Source of the DNA: Enterobacter sp. SA187
Lineage (GTDB): Bacteria; Pseudomonadota; Gammaproteobacteria; Enterobacterales; Enterobacteriaceae
Assembly (NCBI RefSeq): GCF_001888805.2
Contig: NZ_CP019113.1
Location: forward strand, 2,046,001-2,110,000
Direction of reading: 5' to 3'
DNA length: 64,000 bases
Shown: positions 46,928 through 55,530 of the stretch, piece after piece
Layout of the letters: each line of letters begins with the position of its first letter
Numbering within the stretch: position 1 is the stretch's first letter
Notes under the pieces: generated by a model
Told to the model about the DNA's origin: nothing
The model's database searches: none
The model's input: the letters and a program-made list of their open reading frames with translations, nothing else
Made by a program: the position numbers and the translations under genes

Positions 46928-47329
46928 ATGACGTTACCGAGTGGACACCCGAGAAGCCGACTTATTAAGAAATTCACCGCACTTGGCCCCTATATCCGGG
47001 AAGAACAGTGCGAAGATAATCGGTTCTTTTTCGACTGCCTGGCTGTTTGCGTTAACGTTAAGCCAGCGCCGGAAAGCCGCGAATTCTGGGGCTGGTGGAT
47101 GATAATGGAAGCCCAGGAGAAGCGCTTTACCTACAGCTATCAGTTCGGCATGTTTGATAAAGAAGGGCACTGGCAGCCCGTCGCGATCAAAGACAAAGAA
47201 GTGCAGGAGCGTCTGGAACATACGCTGCGCGATTTTCATGGTCGTGCCCGCGATATGCTCTCCACCCTTGAGCTGAAGCTTGAACCTGCTGATGACTTCA
47301 AAAAAGAGCCGGTGAAGCTCTCGGCCTGA
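46928..47329 (+). CDS. crl: Sigma factor-binding protein Crl
   Basis: Crl binds sigma S and helps it assemble with core RNA polymerase, raising expression of curli and stationary-phase genes. The 133-residue protein equals E. coli Crl in length. It has the conserved RFFFDCLAVCVNVKPAP and SREFWGWWM segments that contact sigma S. The start ATG at 46928 follows aaggag; an eight-residue upstream extension lacks a ribosome site. It converges on phoE over a shared terminator. Confidence 0.96.
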   Translation: MTLPSGHPRSRLIKKFTALGPYIREEQCEDNRFFFDCLAVCVNVKPAPESREFWGWWMIMEAQEKRFTYSYQFGMFDKEGHWQPVAIKDKEVQERLEHTLRDFHGRARDMLSTLELKLEPADDFKKEPVKLSA

Positions 47330-47351
47330 TTTATCGCTAAACCTCACGCAT

Positions 47352-47384
47352 AAAAAAACGCCCTTCATCGCTGAAGGGCGTTTT
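47352..47384. terminator. Bidirectional terminator between crl and phoE
   Basis: The hairpin ACGCCCTTCA / TGAAGGGCGT has an A-run before and a T-run after it. It can end both converging transcripts. Confidence 0.9.
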
Positions 47385-47395
47385 CTTTTCTGTCA

Positions 47396-48457
47396 TCAGA
47401 ACTGATAGGTCACGCCGACCGCTACCACGTCGTCGCTGCTCAGACCCAGCTGATTGTCGTCATCGATCTGGTTGATTTTGTAGTCAACCATCGCCGACAT
47501 GTTTTTGTTGAAGTAGTAGGTCACGCCCACATCAATGTATTTAACCAGATCTTCATCGCCGATCCCGCCTTCGATGTCTTTACCTTTGGACTGCACGTAG
47601 CCCAGAGATGGACGCAGGCCGAAGTCGAACTGGTATTGCGCCACGGCTTCAAAGTTTTCCGCTTTGTTAGCGAAACCACCCGAGATCGGGGTCATGTTGT
47701 GAGACACCGCGTACATGGCGGCCAGGTAAACGTTGTTGGCATCATACTTGATGCTGGTGCCCCAGGCGTCGGCTTTGTCGCCCTGACCACGTGCCTGCAA
47801 CTGTTGCAGATCTGTACGGTCCGAGCTGGCATAAGCGCCGGTGATAGTGACCGGGCTGCCGCCGAAATCATAGGCCAGAGAGGTGCCCCAGCCGTCGCCG
47901 TTCTGTTTGTTCGCCGCGCGGGTGCCTTCGTTTTTACCCTGATACTGTAAGGTCATGTCCAGGCCTTCCACAGCGCCGAACAGGTCGGTGTTGCGGTAGG
48001 TCGCCACGCCAGTAGTACGCTTGGTCATAAAGTTGTCGGTTTTACCCAGAGAGTCGCCGCCAAATTCAGGGAACATATCCGTCGCCGCCTGCACGTCGTA
48101 CATCACGCCGAGGTTACGACCATAATCCAGAGAGCCAAAATCTTTGATTTTCAGACCTGCGAAGGCCAGACGGGTTTTCTGCGCGTCAGATGCGCCTTCG
48201 ATTTTGTTACCGGCAAATTCGGCTTCCCAGCGACCAAAACCGGTCAGCTGATCGTTAATCTGCGTTTCGCCCTTAAAGCCCAGACGCACATAAGTGGTAT
48301 CACCGTCACTGCCAGCATCGTCGCTGAAGTAATGCATGGCTTTAACTTTGCCATAGAGGTCCAGCTTGTTGCCGTTCTTGTTATAAACTTCTGCCGCCTG
48401 TACCGATGCGGAAGCGACAATGCTCATCACCACTAATGCCAGAGTACTCTTTTTCAT
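47396..48457 (-). CDS. phoE: Phosphoporin PhoE
   Basis: PhoE is an anion-preferring trimeric outer-membrane porin induced by phosphate starvation. The 353-residue precursor has a signal peptide ending SVQA (21 residues), a 16-strand porin barrel, the L3 motif with PEFGGDSL, and a C-terminal phenylalanine (GVTYQF). I started at MKKSTLALVVM; the open frame upstream runs into the leader. The proBA-adjacent position and the Pho box upstream separate it from OmpC and OmpF. Confidence 0.95.
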   Translation of the reverse strand: MKKSTLALVVMSIVASASVQAAEVYNKNGNKLDLYGKVKAMHYFSDDAGSDGDTTYVRLGFKGETQINDQLTGFGRWEAEFAGNKIEGASDAQKTRLAFAGLKIKDFGSLDYGRNLGVMYDVQAATDMFPEFGGDSLGKTDNFMTKRTTGVATYRNTDLFGAVEGLDMTLQYQGKNEGTRAANKQNGDGWGTSLAYDFGGSPVTITGAYASSDRTDLQQLQARGQGDKADAWGTSIKYDANNVYLAAMYAVSHNMTPISGGFANKAENFEAVAQYQFDFGLRPSLGYVQSKGKDIEGGIGDEDLVKYIDVGVTYYFNKNMSAMVDYKINQIDDDNQLGLSSDDVVAVGVTYQF

Positions 48458-48541
48458 TTTGATTCCTGATTTGAAAGACACGCTAATATTCGCTGGGCTT
48501 ATAGCCCCGTGAAAAAACATGAGGGGTTTTAACGCTCTGGA

Positions 48542-48559
48542 ATGAAGGTTTTATGACAA
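48542..48559 (-). promoter_or_regulatory. PhoB-binding Pho box of phoE
   Basis: On the minus strand, TTGTCATAAAACCTTCAT matches the two direct half-sites of a Pho box (consensus CTGTCAT-AAAT-CTGTCAT), about 85 bases before the phoE ATG. The remaining gap to proB holds the two divergent promoters. Confidence 0.8.
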
Positions 48560-48746
48560 AGTCGGATTAATTTGAAAAAAATGGATTTATTTGCTACTGC
48601 CATAAAAGTGTCAAATTCTGCCGTTAGGCTTGCTGATCCCGCGCAATAAAAAACGGGCTTTTTACGCAGGTTATTGGCAAGCGCGCTGACTCCTGTTAAA
48701 ACGTCCTTTCCCATCTTTTTTCTTATTTGTTTAACGGCAGAGAATC

Positions 48747-49850
48747 ATGAGTGACAGCCAGACGCTGGTGGTAAAACTGGGCACCAGTGTTTTAACGGGC
48801 GGATCGCGCCGCCTGAATCGCGCCCACATTGTGGAATTAGTCCGCCAGTGCGCACAGCTGCATGCCGCCGGGCATCGCATTGTGATTGTGACGTCCGGGG
48901 CGATTGCTGCCGGGCGCGAGCATTTAGGCTATCCGGAACTGCCGGCGACCATCGCCTCTAAACAACTGCTGGCGGCGGTGGGGCAAAGCCGTCTCATCCA
49001 GCTGTGGGAACAACTTTTTTCCATCTACGGCATTCATGTCGGACAGATGCTGCTGACCCGCGCCGATATGGAAGATCGCGAACGTTTCCTTAACGCCCGC
49101 GACACCCTGCGCGCGCTGCTGGACAACAACATCGTGCCGGTGATCAACGAAAACGACGCCGTCGCTACCGCTGAAATTAAAGTGGGCGATAACGATAATC
49201 TCTCGGCGCTGGCCGCGATCCTCGGCGGTGCGGATAAATTATTGCTGCTGACGGATCAACAAGGGCTGTTTACCGCCGATCCACGCAGTAATCCGCAGGC
49301 GGAGCTGATCAAAGATGTTTACGGTATTGACGACGCCCTGCGCGCCATTGCCGGAGACAGCGTTTCCGGCCTCGGCACCGGCGGGATGGGAACCAAACTT
49401 CAGGCCGCTGATGTGGCCTGCCGCGCCGGTATCGACACCATTATTGCCGCGGGCAGCCGTCCCGGCGTGATTGGCGATGTGGTGGAGGGGATCTCTGTGG
49501 GGACGCTGTTCCACGCCCAGACCTCACCGCTGGAAAACCGTAAACGCTGGATCTTTGGCGCGCCGCCCGCCGGTGAAATCACCGTGGATGAGGGCGCGAC
49601 CGAGGCGATCCTGCAACGGGGCAGCTCCCTGCTGCCGAAAGGCATCAAAGAGGTGAACGGCAACTTTTCGCGTGGGGAAGTGATCCGCATCCGTAACCAG
49701 GAAGGGCGCGACATTGCCCATGGGGTAACCCGTTACAACAGCGATGCGCTGCGTCGTATCGCTGGCCACCACTCGCAGCAAATTGATGCGATTCTGGGTT
49801 ATGAATATGGCCCGGTCGCCGTCCATCGTGACGATATGATCACCCGCTAA
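48747..49850 (+). CDS. proB: Glutamate 5-kinase
   Basis: ProB phosphorylates glutamate at the start of proline synthesis and is feedback-inhibited by proline. The 367-residue protein has the amino-acid-kinase domain (VVKLGTSVLTGG, about 8-19, and GLGTGGMGTKLQAADVA near 212). A C-terminal PUA domain occupies about 275-367. Length equals E. coli. It is followed by proA after 11 bases; the two enzymes share a labile phosphate intermediate. Confidence 0.97.
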   Translation: MSDSQTLVVKLGTSVLTGGSRRLNRAHIVELVRQCAQLHAAGHRIVIVTSGAIAAGREHLGYPELPATIASKQLLAAVGQSRLIQLWEQLFSIYGIHVGQMLLTRADMEDRERFLNARDTLRALLDNNIVPVINENDAVATAEIKVGDNDNLSALAAILGGADKLLLLTDQQGLFTADPRSNPQAELIKDVYGIDDALRAIAGDSVSGLGTGGMGTKLQAADVACRAGIDTIIAAGSRPGVIGDVVEGISVGTLFHAQTSPLENRKRWIFGAPPAGEITVDEGATEAILQRGSSLLPKGIKEVNGNFSRGEVIRIRNQEGRDIAHGVTRYNSDALRRIAGHHSQQIDAILGYEYGPVAVHRDDMITR

Positions 49851-49861
49851 GGAGCAGACGT

Positions 49862-51115
49862 ATGCTGGAACAAATGGGCATCGCTGCGAAAGCAGCGTCG
49901 TACAAACTGGCGCAGCTATCCGCCCGCGAAAAAAATCGCGTGCTGGAAAAAATGGCCGATTATCTGGAAGCGCAGACGGAGACGATCCTGCTGGCGAACG
50001 CCGAAGATGTGGCAGAAGCACGGCGCAACGGCCTGAGCGAAGCCATGCTTGACCGCCTGGCGCTTAATCCCGCGCGCCTGAAAGCCATCGCTGCCGATGT
50101 CCGCCAGGTGTGCAAGCTGGCCGATCCGGTGGGGCAGGTGATTGACGGCGGTCTGCTCGACAGCGGTCTGCGTCTTGAGCGTCGCCGCGTGCCGCTTGGC
50201 GTCATTGGCGTGATCTATGAAGCGCGTCCTAACGTCACCGTGGATGTCGCCTCCCTGTGCCTGAAAACCGGTAACGCCGCCATTCTGCGCGGCGGCAAAG
50301 AGACCTGGCGCACCAATGCCGCAACCGTGAAGGTCATTCAGCAGGCGCTGGAAGAGTGCGGTCTGCCCGCCGGCGCCGTCCAGGCGATCGAAAGCCCGGA
50401 TCGTGCGCTGGTGAACGAGATGCTGCGCATGGACAAATATATCGACATGCTGATCCCCCGCGGTGGCGCAGGCTTGCATAAACTCTGCCGTGAACAGTCC
50501 ACCATCCCGGTGATCACCGGCGGGATCGGCGTGTGCCATATTTACGTGGACGACACCGCCGAAATTGACCCGGCGCTGAAGATCATCGTTAACGCCAAAA
50601 CCCAGCGCCCCAGCACCTGTAACACCGTGGAGACGCTGCTGGTGAACCAGCATATCGCGGATACTTTTCTGCCCGCGCTCAGCAGGCAAATGGCGGAAAG
50701 CGGCGTAACGCTGCATGCGGACGACGCCGCGCTGGCACAGTTACAGGATGGCCCGGCGCAGGTGGAAGCGGTGAAAGCGGAACAATACGACGATGAGTTT
50801 TTGTCCCTCGATCTGAACGTGAAAATCGTCGCGGATCTGGATGACGCTATTGCGCATATTCGCGAGCACGGCACCCAGCATTCAGACGCGATCCTCACCC
50901 GTACGCTGCGTAACGCAAACCGTTTTATCAATGAGGTGGATTCGTCAGCGGTCTACGTGAACGCTTCAACGCGCTTCACCGATGGCGCACAGTTTGGTCT
51001 GGGGGCAGAAGTTGCCGTCAGCACGCAAAAGCTGCACGCCCGCGGCCCGATGGGTCTTGAAGCCCTGACCACCTACAAATGGATCGGCTTTGGCGACGAT
51101 ACCATTCGTGCTTAA
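49862..51115 (+). CDS. proA: Gamma-glutamyl phosphate reductase
   Basis: ProA reduces glutamyl 5-phosphate to glutamate semialdehyde with NADPH. The 417-residue aldehyde-dehydrogenase-like protein has the catalytic Cys in QRPSTCNTVETLL (about residue 256) and the NADP-binding segment near ILRGGKE. Length equals E. coli. It is the second gene of proBA and is followed by thrW. Confidence 0.97.
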   Translation: MLEQMGIAAKAASYKLAQLSAREKNRVLEKMADYLEAQTETILLANAEDVAEARRNGLSEAMLDRLALNPARLKAIAADVRQVCKLADPVGQVIDGGLLDSGLRLERRRVPLGVIGVIYEARPNVTVDVASLCLKTGNAAILRGGKETWRTNAATVKVIQQALEECGLPAGAVQAIESPDRALVNEMLRMDKYIDMLIPRGGAGLHKLCREQSTIPVITGGIGVCHIYVDDTAEIDPALKIIVNAKTQRPSTCNTVETLLVNQHIADTFLPALSRQMAESGVTLHADDAALAQLQDGPAQVEAVKAEQYDDEFLSLDLNVKIVADLDDAIAHIREHGTQHSDAILTRTLRNANRFINEVDSSAVYVNASTRFTDGAQFGLGAEVAVSTQKLHARGPMGLEALTTYKWIGFGDDTIRA

Positions 51116-51226
51116 ATGAAACGGGGTGATGCAAAAGTAGCCGGTTGATTAGAAAGGTTATTGACGCATCGCCCTGTTAGTTTTAACCTTCTACACCGTC
51201 ATTCACGCCCGTGAATACCTCTCAGG

Positions 51227-51302
51227 GCCGATATAGCTCAGTTGGTAGAGCAGCGCATTCGTAATGCGAAGGTCGTAGGTTCGACTCCTATTATCGGCAC
51301 CA
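51227..51302 (+). tRNA. thrW: tRNA-Thr (anticodon CGU), island integration site
   Basis: A 76-base tRNA with anticodon CGT and encoded CCA lies directly after proBA, matching thrW. thrW is a well-known phage and island target (P22, CP4-6). An island with an integrase pseudogene begins right after its 3' end. A degenerate copy of its last 17 bases lies at 55364. Confidence 0.97.
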
Positions 51303-51319
51303 TTCTAACGTCTCCCCAA

Positions 51320-51438
51320 GTCTACTAAAGTTCACTAAAACCCCTTATAATCTGCGCTTTACAGCCCCTTTTAGTGTTTCTACGTCTACTAAAGTTCCCT
51401 GAAATCTACGGTCGTTTGGGGGGGAGTTATGGGGGTAT
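51320..51438. repeat. Integrase arm-type repeats at the left island end
   Basis: The 13-base sequence gtctactaaagtt occurs as a direct repeat at 51320-51332 and 51384-51396, and a tatgggggta element lies at 51429-51438. Such repeats between a tRNA 3' end and an integrase gene are typical arm-type binding sites. Related gggggta repeats occur at the right end. Confidence 0.6.
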
Positions 51439-51469
51439 TTGCTGTTCGGTCTAGAGGTGGTACCCCCAA

Positions 51470-52396
51470 GTGAAACTAAACGCCCGGCAGGTGGATGCCG
51501 CTAAACCTAAAGATAAGCCTTACAAGCTGGCTGATGGTGGTGGTCTGTATCTCCTGATCAAACCTAATGGCGGCAAATACTGGCGGCTCAAATATCGTGT
51601 AGCCAGCAAAGAGAAGCTGTTAGCGCTGGGTGTTTATCCTGAAGTCACATTGGCCGATGCTCGGGCAAAACGTGAAGAAGCGAAAAGGGGTATCGCTGGA
51701 GGTATCGATCCTATGGAAGCGAAACGGGAGGAGAAGATTGCCCGTGAAATTCAGTTAAACAACACCTTCAAAGATATTGCCCTTGAATGACACAGCAGCA
51801 AACTAAAAAAATGGTCTGCTGGTTATGCTTCAGACATCCTCGAAGCCTTCAATAAAGATGTGTTCCCATACATTGGCAAAAAACCAATAGCCGAAATCAA
51901 ACCGCTTGAACTGTTGAATGTGCTGCGGCGCATTGAGGGGCGCGGCGCTACCGAAAAGGCAAGAAAATTTAGGCAGCGCTGTGGGGAAGTTTTCCGTTAC
52001 GCAATAGTCACCGGTCGAGCTGAGTATAACCCCGCCCCGGATCTCACCAGCGCGATGCAAGGGCATGAGTCCAATCATTATCCTTTCCTCACACCGAAAG
52101 AGTTGCCTGATTTCTTCAAGGCGTTGTCAGGATATACAGGAAGCGCGTTAGTAGTTTTGGCCGCTCGTCTGCTGATTATCACCGGCTTGCGTACCGGAGA
52201 ACTCCGTGGGGCATTTTGGGATGAAATCAATATCAGTAAGGCAGTCTGGGAAATACCAGCCTCACGCATGAAAATGCGTCGCCCTCATGTGGTGCCCGTT
52301 GTCCAGGCAAGCTCTTACGCTTATTGGCCAGCTCCAAGAGCTAACAAGCAATTGTCAGCCTGTTATGGTTTGTTATGCCTTACTAGGGAAAACTAG
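51470..52396 (+). pseudogene. P4-type tyrosine integrase, inactivated
   Basis: The frame starts at GTG 51470 with the P4-integrase N-terminal domain (KLADGGGLYLLIKPNGGKYWRLKYR). A TGA at 51788-51790 replaces the expected Trp codon (..IALE-W-HSSKLKKWSAGYASDIL..). The same frame continues as integrase through LLIITGLRTGELRGAFWDEI, with the first catalytic Arg. Near 52300 the frame shifts; the other frame then reads LSRQALTLIGQLQELT. The C-terminal part with the remaining Arg/His residues and catalytic Tyr is not present. So there are at least three lesions: nonsense, frameshift and truncation. The enzyme cannot be functional, and the island is probably fixed. Confidence 0.88.
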
Positions 52397-52666
52397 GAGG
52401 AAAGTGTCAACCACTACCGCTTCAGAAAACTTCAGATACACGAACTCGTGAAGGGGAGGTGTTAAGCACACCCTCTTTGCAACCATCCTCAAGCCTCTTT
52501 CAGATCGATGTTCCAGTTTACCCGGAAGTTAGCGTTCAGATTGAGTTGTCAAAACTTGTCACCCACCGGCACAGCCAGTGGGGATTTTTGGCTGTAGCCG
52601 CTCTAAGTTACAGTTTCTTCCAACAGTAAGCTGATTCAAAATTGTTTCGAACTAATCGTGGGAATA
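52397..52666. other. Remnant DNA, no gene seen
   Basis: Between the broken integrase and the DUF2971 gene I see no intact reading frame, tRNA or strong hairpin. The first part may be decayed integrase or neighbouring island sequence. Confidence 0.5.
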
Positions 52667-53482
52667 TCATCCTTTAAAAGGAACTTTGGAAGTAGTGATA
52701 TCAACTTTATTGTATTTGTATACATCGAGCATAATTTCAATTCCATTGATTAGTTCTTCTATGTTTTGTCCTGGGCCAATCATGATTTTTTTCAATGGAA
52801 GTTTTCCACCGTGCGGACCATGTTTATTCATTTTAAGTTCAATGTAAGGTATGATTCCTTTGTTTCCAACGCGAATCTTCACATCTTGATTCTTATTTTG
52901 CGTGTATATTACAAAGCGATATTCAAGTTCTTCTTCGAAATGTTTTACTTTAAAGAACGGGGGAAGTAGTTGGGCAAGGGTTATTGCATGGTAAAGTTCA
53001 TCCAAATCACTTTTAGTAATGTCTTCAATAACTTTTTCGTTATTAAAGAATTCAACTATGCCATCAATTGCTTCAATTGTTGAATTCTCTTCAGTATAGA
53101 TGACATTTCTGTCATAAATTACTTTGTCACTAGTGTCTATTGCTTCAAAAAGCTCGTTGGAATCGAATTCCAGACATACCTTTTGGGCTTGTCCATAACC
53201 ACGCCACATGCTTAATAAATCTGGTTTTAAACAAAACGATATATTGTAAGCATGTTTTGATGTAACTTCCTTAAAGAATTGCACTGTCTTTTTAACTAAT
53301 TCAATATGCTCATTTTTTATTTTTCCGTGAATATTGTCTAAGGCATTGATGATACAGTTGATACCATGTTTGATTTCTTGAGAGTCGTTTAGGAATGCAT
53401 AGTTCGTGGCCCATAAGGAATTATTTTCAAGTATTCCTTTTAAGCCATTTAAATCTGTATAGTGGTAAATTTTCATTTTCAA
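52667..53482 (-). CDS. DUF2971 family protein
   Basis: The 271-residue protein has the DUF2971 pattern: YHYTDLNGLKGILENNSLWATN (6-27), LNDSQEIKHG (31-40), SMWRGYG (91-97) and EEELEYRFVIY (183-193). The family has no proven function. The spacing of His7-Tyr8, Ser91-Trp93 and Glu185/Glu187 recalls the H-Y-E or R-S-E layout of ADP-ribosyltransferases, but that is my inference. It is the third gene of an AT-rich three-gene operon, 40 bases after the membrane protein, with a weak ribosome site. Such proteins often occur in variable defence loci. Possibly the toxic effector. Confidence 0.82.
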   Translation of the reverse strand: MKMKIYHYTDLNGLKGILENNSLWATNYAFLNDSQEIKHGINCIINALDNIHGKIKNEHIELVKKTVQFFKEVTSKHAYNISFCLKPDLLSMWRGYGQAQKVCLEFDSNELFEAIDTSDKVIYDRNVIYTEENSTIEAIDGIVEFFNNEKVIEDITKSDLDELYHAITLAQLLPPFFKVKHFEEELEYRFVIYTQNKNQDVKIRVGNKGIIPYIELKMNKHGPHGGKLPLKKIMIGPGQNIEELINGIEIMLDVYKYNKVDITTSKVPFKG

Positions 53483-53522
53483 TGGATTGTGATTTGCGTG
53501 ATTTTATTAAAATTAATTTTCA

Positions 53523-54077
53523 TTAATTGTCCAATATGGAACTAAATCTTTTAATTACCATAAGGAATGTTATTACAGTAGTGAAGAAAGAAGAGTAAGC
53601 TATAAAGCTTAAAAAGTAAGCAGGAATGGCAAAGTGTATTTTCCCAAGTGAGTATGCATCATCCGGGAAGAATGATATTATCACTGATGATATGACAAGT
53701 ATAACAGATGTTAGGATTGCATATGCCACGTTGTGGCAAAGTTGCTCATATACTGTTCTATTTATCTCAAGAGTTGGTAAATTTGTTTTGGATTTATTAT
53801 TCTCAATAATATCGGTAATTTTGAAAGCGGTTTTTTGTTTTTGATCATATATCATTATCACTGCACTCATAAGCAAAGCTGTGGTAATGGCTCCGAAATT
53901 TACAAATATAGCTGCGATTGATGGTTTCATTGTACCATAAAAATAACAAACTAAAAAGGAAGTTATCGCGGGCAAGAAAAAATGGATAAATATATCTTGT
54001 GCTAGAGTGTTTCCTTTTTGATCTGACATAGTTTTATAATGTTTCAACAGAACTTGCCATATATTTATCTTGTTCAT
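53523..54077 (-). CDS. Four-helix membrane protein of unknown function
   Basis: A 184-residue protein with four predicted membrane helices (about 31-48, 55-77, 115-137 and 148-175) and a charged cytoplasmic-type loop (78-112). I do not recognise a family. It overlaps the upstream 310-residue gene by four bases (ATGA), so the two are translationally coupled and probably interact. A soluble partner plus a four-helix membrane protein is also the layout of RexA/RexB and of Kiwa, both of which act in phage defence. The similarity is one of layout only. AT-rich, unlike the backbone. Confidence 0.8.
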   Translation of the reverse strand: MNKINIWQVLLKHYKTMSDQKGNTLAQDIFIHFFLPAITSFLVCYFYGTMKPSIAAIFVNFGAITTALLMSAVIMIYDQKQKTAFKITDIIENNKSKTNLPTLEINRTVYEQLCHNVAYAILTSVILVISSVIISFFPDDAYSLGKIHFAIPAYFLSFIAYSSFFTTVITFLMVIKRFSSILDN

Positions 54078-55006
54078 ATGATTACTCCCATGTTCCCGCT
54101 GTGAATTTCTAAAAGTAAATCATTGGTGATGACTTTGACAGTGTCATCAAGGGCTGTCAAGTCAGGTATTCCAGTTGTAGGGTCTATTTTAATATCATTG
54201 TCATCAAGTTCTACTGAAATGCCTTTTTTAAGGATTGAGTCATAACTAAAGACGATCGTCCTATTACCTAGTAGCAACGAAACCTTCACCTCATCACATT
54301 TATCTTCGACAATTTCGATGACATTACTTAATTTTTTATCTCTCAAGTCACGAAAACTACCCATCATTCCTTCATTATATTTGATGACTAAGTCAGTTTT
54401 CACATTCGTTTTATTGCTACCGAACGAATCGGCTATGTCAGTTGGTGGTTTATAACCTACAGCTTTAATTTGTTTAACTTCAGAGTCAAGTATATGTTGC
54501 GGAATGCTTCTGTGACAAAGAGGATTGACCCTGGCCTCAAGTTGATATTTGGTGATAAAATGCTCAACCAGAAAATCAGTAAATGCTGATTTAGCTGAAA
54601 TATTATCACTAGTATGAAATGCAATAATTCCTTCCTCAAGAGCATTTGGAAGATAAATAAGAATGTAGCGTTCACGCAAAATAACATCATCAACTTTTGT
54701 GGTATAATGCGTTTGAGATAATTGTGTATCCTTTATTTCATGAGTTTCACCATATTTCCCAACCTTAATGAAACCATGAACAAGACCTTTATTTGAATCG
54801 AAGGTTAGTTTGTTATGTTGTTCTAAAGAAATCTTTGTCTTTGTTGCACTATCTTCCATGGGAGTGATTTTGTAATTTGTAAGGAATTCTTCAATTATTT
54901 CAAACGCTGTTTTATTGTTACTCAAACCAAGATTACCTAAGGCTTTACTATATCTGCTACCTTTTTTAACTAAAATTCTAAAAGAATAAAAACTCACATT
55001 ATGCAT
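54074..55006 (-). CDS. Uncharacterised protein, first gene of the thrW-island operon
   Basis: A 310-residue soluble protein with no signal peptide or membrane helix and no motif I can name. Visible features are a central hydrophobic strand region (ILRERYILIYLPN, about 109-121), then GIIAFHTSDNISAKSAFTDFL and a Pro-Pro-Thr-Asp-Ile-Ala-Asp segment near 178-184. The C-terminus has alternating strands (EVKVSLLLGNRTIVFSY). A good ribosome site (aaggga) stands seven bases before the ATG. It is AT-rich and transferred. It may be the sensor or DNA/RNA-binding part of the module. A DUF4868 (KwaB-like) assignment was considered but cannot be shown by reading. Confidence 0.8.
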   Translation of the reverse strand: MHNVSFYSFRILVKKGSRYSKALGNLGLSNNKTAFEIIEEFLTNYKITPMEDSATKTKISLEQHNKLTFDSNKGLVHGFIKVGKYGETHEIKDTQLSQTHYTTKVDDVILRERYILIYLPNALEEGIIAFHTSDNISAKSAFTDFLVEHFITKYQLEARVNPLCHRSIPQHILDSEVKQIKAVGYKPPTDIADSFGSNKTNVKTDLVIKYNEGMMGSFRDLRDKKLSNVIEIVEDKCDEVKVSLLLGNRTIVFSYDSILKKGISVELDDNDIKIDPTTGIPDLTALDDTVKVITNDLLLEIHSGNMGVII

Positions 55007-55281
55007 AATATTTCCCTTTATATGATATATCTTTATTTAGTTTCGGGTGAATATCTTTGATGCAGGCTACCGCCAGAGTATGAACACCCAACTTTAGAAG
55101 TGATGATTAAGGTTGAGCATACACGAAAAAAGGAGACCGTAAAGTTCATGGTCACGGTTTTGAGAAGATTACAATAGGATTAAGAGGGTTTAGTTGCATG
55201 CGGTCATTAAGAACGCATAGTCATCTGGTAAGAGCTAACGTGCTGGTTGTTTTTTGATCAAGTTAGAGTGAGAAAACTAAA

Positions 55282-55303
55282 ATTGGGGGTACTATTGGGG
55301 GTA
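55282..55303. repeat. Arm-type repeats at the right island end
   Basis: The ten-base sequence attgggggta is repeated directly at 55282-55291 and 55294-55303 with a 12-base period. A tatgggggta copy is at the left end (51429-51438). These match the expected arm sites on the right side of an integrated element. Confidence 0.55.
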
Positions 55304-55363
55304 TCATATGATTTTTTATTGATATTAATCTTTTGTATCAATAGGTTATTGTTTATGTATTGT

Positions 55364-55379
55364 TCCTATTATCGCACCA
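55364..55379 (+). other. attR-like copy of the thrW 3' end
   Basis: TCCTATTATCGCACCA repeats the last 17 bases of thrW (51286-51302, TCCTATTATCGGCACCA) with one G missing, in the same orientation. It marks the likely right border of a ~4.1 kb island. The repeat is short and imperfect. Confidence 0.6.
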
Positions 55380-55393
55380 ATCATCACGCGGGT

Positions 55394-55522
55394 TCACGCG
55401 GTATTGACCAGTTCAGCAAAAGCGCCTTGTGCCATATTTGTACCATTCCCCGCCAGAAATGAGTCAAATTGCATCGCATGTTGCGTCAGGTGATTCGGTG
55501 CCAGGTGCGCATAACCTGGTAC
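55394..55522 (-). pseudogene. 3' remnant of a lambdoid-type tyrosine integrase
   Basis: The last 42 codons read VPGYAHLAPNHLTQHA and end LVNTA-stop. The YAHLAPNHL segment is the catalytic-tyrosine region typical of lambdoid-phage integrases, where it is usually preceded by RR or ER instead of the PG here. The homology breaks off there, and no upstream integrase sequence is seen. It differs from the P4-type integrase on the left, so it is a leftover of an earlier or different insertion at thrW. Confidence 0.7.
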
Positions 55523-55530
55523 AAATAGAT

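Noticed and set aside
47396..48457. OmpC or OmpF instead of PhoE
   Set aside because: The position beside proBA and crl and the Pho box upstream identify the phosphoporin.
53523..55006. Kiwa (KwaA-KwaB) defence system
   Set aside because: The pairing of a four-helix membrane protein with a ~310-residue protein fits, but the order is reversed relative to kwaAB, a third gene is present, and I cannot show DUF4868 by reading. Kept as a possibility to test, not as a call.
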